Source: JAAYWY01 sp050945275 (GTDB lineage Bacteria > Bacillota > DTU030 > DUMP01). Taken from it: a DNA stretch of 6,245 nt. Positions 5,455 through 6,245 of this stretch are shown piece after piece (the stretch's first letter is position 1; the number at the start of each line of letters is the position of its first letter). The stretch spans positions 1 through 6,245 of the forward strand of contig JBMNSQ010000101.1 of assembly GCA_050945275.1 (NCBI GenBank), in the 5' to 3' direction. The notes beneath the pieces are model-generated. The model did no database searches, was not told where the DNA came from, and worked only from the letters and a program-made list of their open reading frames with translations. Position numbers and translations under genes: made by a program.

Positions 5455-6245
5455 CTAACTATCTAGTAATTCTAAGTATAATTCAGCCGTCTGCTGGGCC
5501 ATAGCCGCTCGGGAAAATTGCTCCCGCACCAGTTTCTGCCCCGCTCGGCCCATAGCCTGTGCTTGCTCGGTATTATTAAGTAGCCTAAGCACTGCCTTAG
5601 CCAGCGCTGCTGGGTCACCCGGTGGTACTAATAAACCCGTGTGCTCCGGTTGCACCACTTCCGGAATACCACCCACCGATGTCGCTACCACCGGCTTACC
5701 GGCAGCCATGGCTTCTAGTAGCACAAGACCCTGGCCCTCATGATGGGAGGTAAGTACCGCAATATCTATGGCAGCTTGCACCGTCGGCATGTCGCGCCTA
5801 TAGCCCAGCAAGTTAAACTGCGGCGTTAAACCAAGTTCCTGCAGCTGGCCTCTTAAGTCAGCTTCCAGCGGGCCAGCACCCACTAACACAAACATTGTAT
5901 CGGGCCTGTGCTCACGAATAATCGCTGCGGCGCGCACAAAATCCTGCGGCGCCTTTTCTGCTACCAAGCGGGCCACCATCCCTACCATTGGACGGTTTCC
6001 CACTCCCAGTTCCATCCGAACGGCCGCTCCACTGGCACGTTCAAATTCTTCCACCACAATACCGTTACTAATAATGCATATCTGTTTAGGCGGTACACCC
6101 TCGTTTATTAAGCTGTCTGTTACTGCCTGAGAGATAGCAACAATCTTGTCGGTAAACAAAGTGCTTATCGTGCGGTTAATATAGCGCCGCCAGGGAGAAA
6201 TCTTCTCGGCATTACCTAGGCCGTGTCGGGTTAACACTACTTTGG
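5455..6245 (-). CDS. GT4-family glycosyltransferase, N-terminus cut by window edge
   Basis: Retaining GT-B glycosyltransferase of family GT4, which transfers a sugar from a nucleotide-sugar donor at the cytoplasmic face of the membrane. About 262 C-terminal residues are visible. The frame stays open to the right edge (preceding codons read K-V), so the GTG at 6237 is probably an internal valine and not the start. The fragment begins with VVLTRHGLGNA, which resembles the end of the N-terminal acceptor domain of GT4 enzymes, so roughly 90-110 residues are probably missing. Numbered from the codon at 6237, the linker motif ISNGI is at 56-60, the donor phosphate-binding pair is R90 and K95 in VGMVARLVAEKAP, and the EX7E motif is E167 and E175, followed by AMAAGKPVVATSVGGIPE. 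The gene ends 16 bases before the DUF5693-type gene. Context suggests a role in cell-wall polymer or S-layer glycan assembly. Donor and acceptor cannot be read from the sequence. The family call is secure; the role is inferred. Confidence 0.93.
   Translation of the reverse strand, partial: KVVLTRHGLGNAEKISPWRRYINRTISTLFTDKIVAISQAVTDSLINEGVPPKQICIISNGIVVEEFERASGAAVRMELGVGNRPMVGMVARLVAEKAPQDFVRAAAIIREHRPDTMFVLVGAGPLEADLRGQLQELGLTPQFNLLGYRRDMPTVQAAIDIAVLTSHHEGQGLVLLEAMAAGKPVVATSVGGIPEVVQPEHTGLLVPPGDPAALAKAVLRLLNNTEQAQAMGRAGQKLVREQFSRAAMAQQTAELYLELLDS

Noticed and set aside
6235..6237. GTG at 6237 as the start of the glycosyltransferase
   Set aside because: The frame remains open upstream, the residues read as the buried strand KVVLTRHG of a GT4 N-terminal domain, and starting there would delete most of the acceptor-binding domain.

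Overview
The window is a compact stretch of one operon-like gene cluster from a Gram-positive bacterium, most likely a Bacillota lineage of the clostridial type. The evidence for this is the strong AGGAGG-type ribosome binding sites before almost every gene, a TTG start codon, a transketolase split into two separate genes, and a CsaB/TagA pair typical of S-layer or secondary cell wall polymer (SCWP) synthesis. Base composition is close to balanced. All six genes lie on the minus strand, so transcription runs from the right end to the left end. No stretch longer than 20 bases is non-coding. I see no tRNA, rRNA, CRISPR array, insertion sequence, promoter or terminator.

In transcription order: (1) 6245-5455, a GT4 glycosyltransferase whose N-terminus is cut by the window edge; (2) 5438-3528, a large membrane protein of the DUF5693 type with an N-terminal anchor, an extracytoplasmic domain of about 310 residues and about nine further membrane helices; (3) 3535-2426, CsaB, a polysaccharide pyruvyl transferase; (4) 2433-1696, a WecG/TagA/CpsF-family glycosyltransferase with the full TagA active-site set; (5) 1681-857, the N-terminal (thiamine diphosphate and metal binding) half of transketolase; (6) 844-1, the C-terminal half of transketolase, cut by the left edge. 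Genes 2/3 and 3/4 each overlap by 8 bases. The other junctions are 12 to 16 bases and contain little beyond a Shine-Dalgarno sequence, so translational coupling is likely throughout.

The first four genes read as a cell-envelope glycan module. TagA-type enzymes add ManNAc to lipid-linked GlcNAc, and CsaB adds a 4,6-pyruvate ketal to ManNAc of the SCWP, which is the ligand of SLH domains. The window therefore holds two consecutive steps of pyruvylated SCWP synthesis, plus a glycosyltransferase and an uncharacterised membrane protein that is a good candidate for the export, polymerisation or attachment step. The transketolase pair is a central-metabolism unit (pentose phosphate pathway) attached downstream. 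Its link to the glycan genes is unclear and may be simple co-transcription.

The most interesting item is the DUF5693-type protein. By the positive-inside rule, its two most striking polar motifs both fall on the outer face of the membrane.
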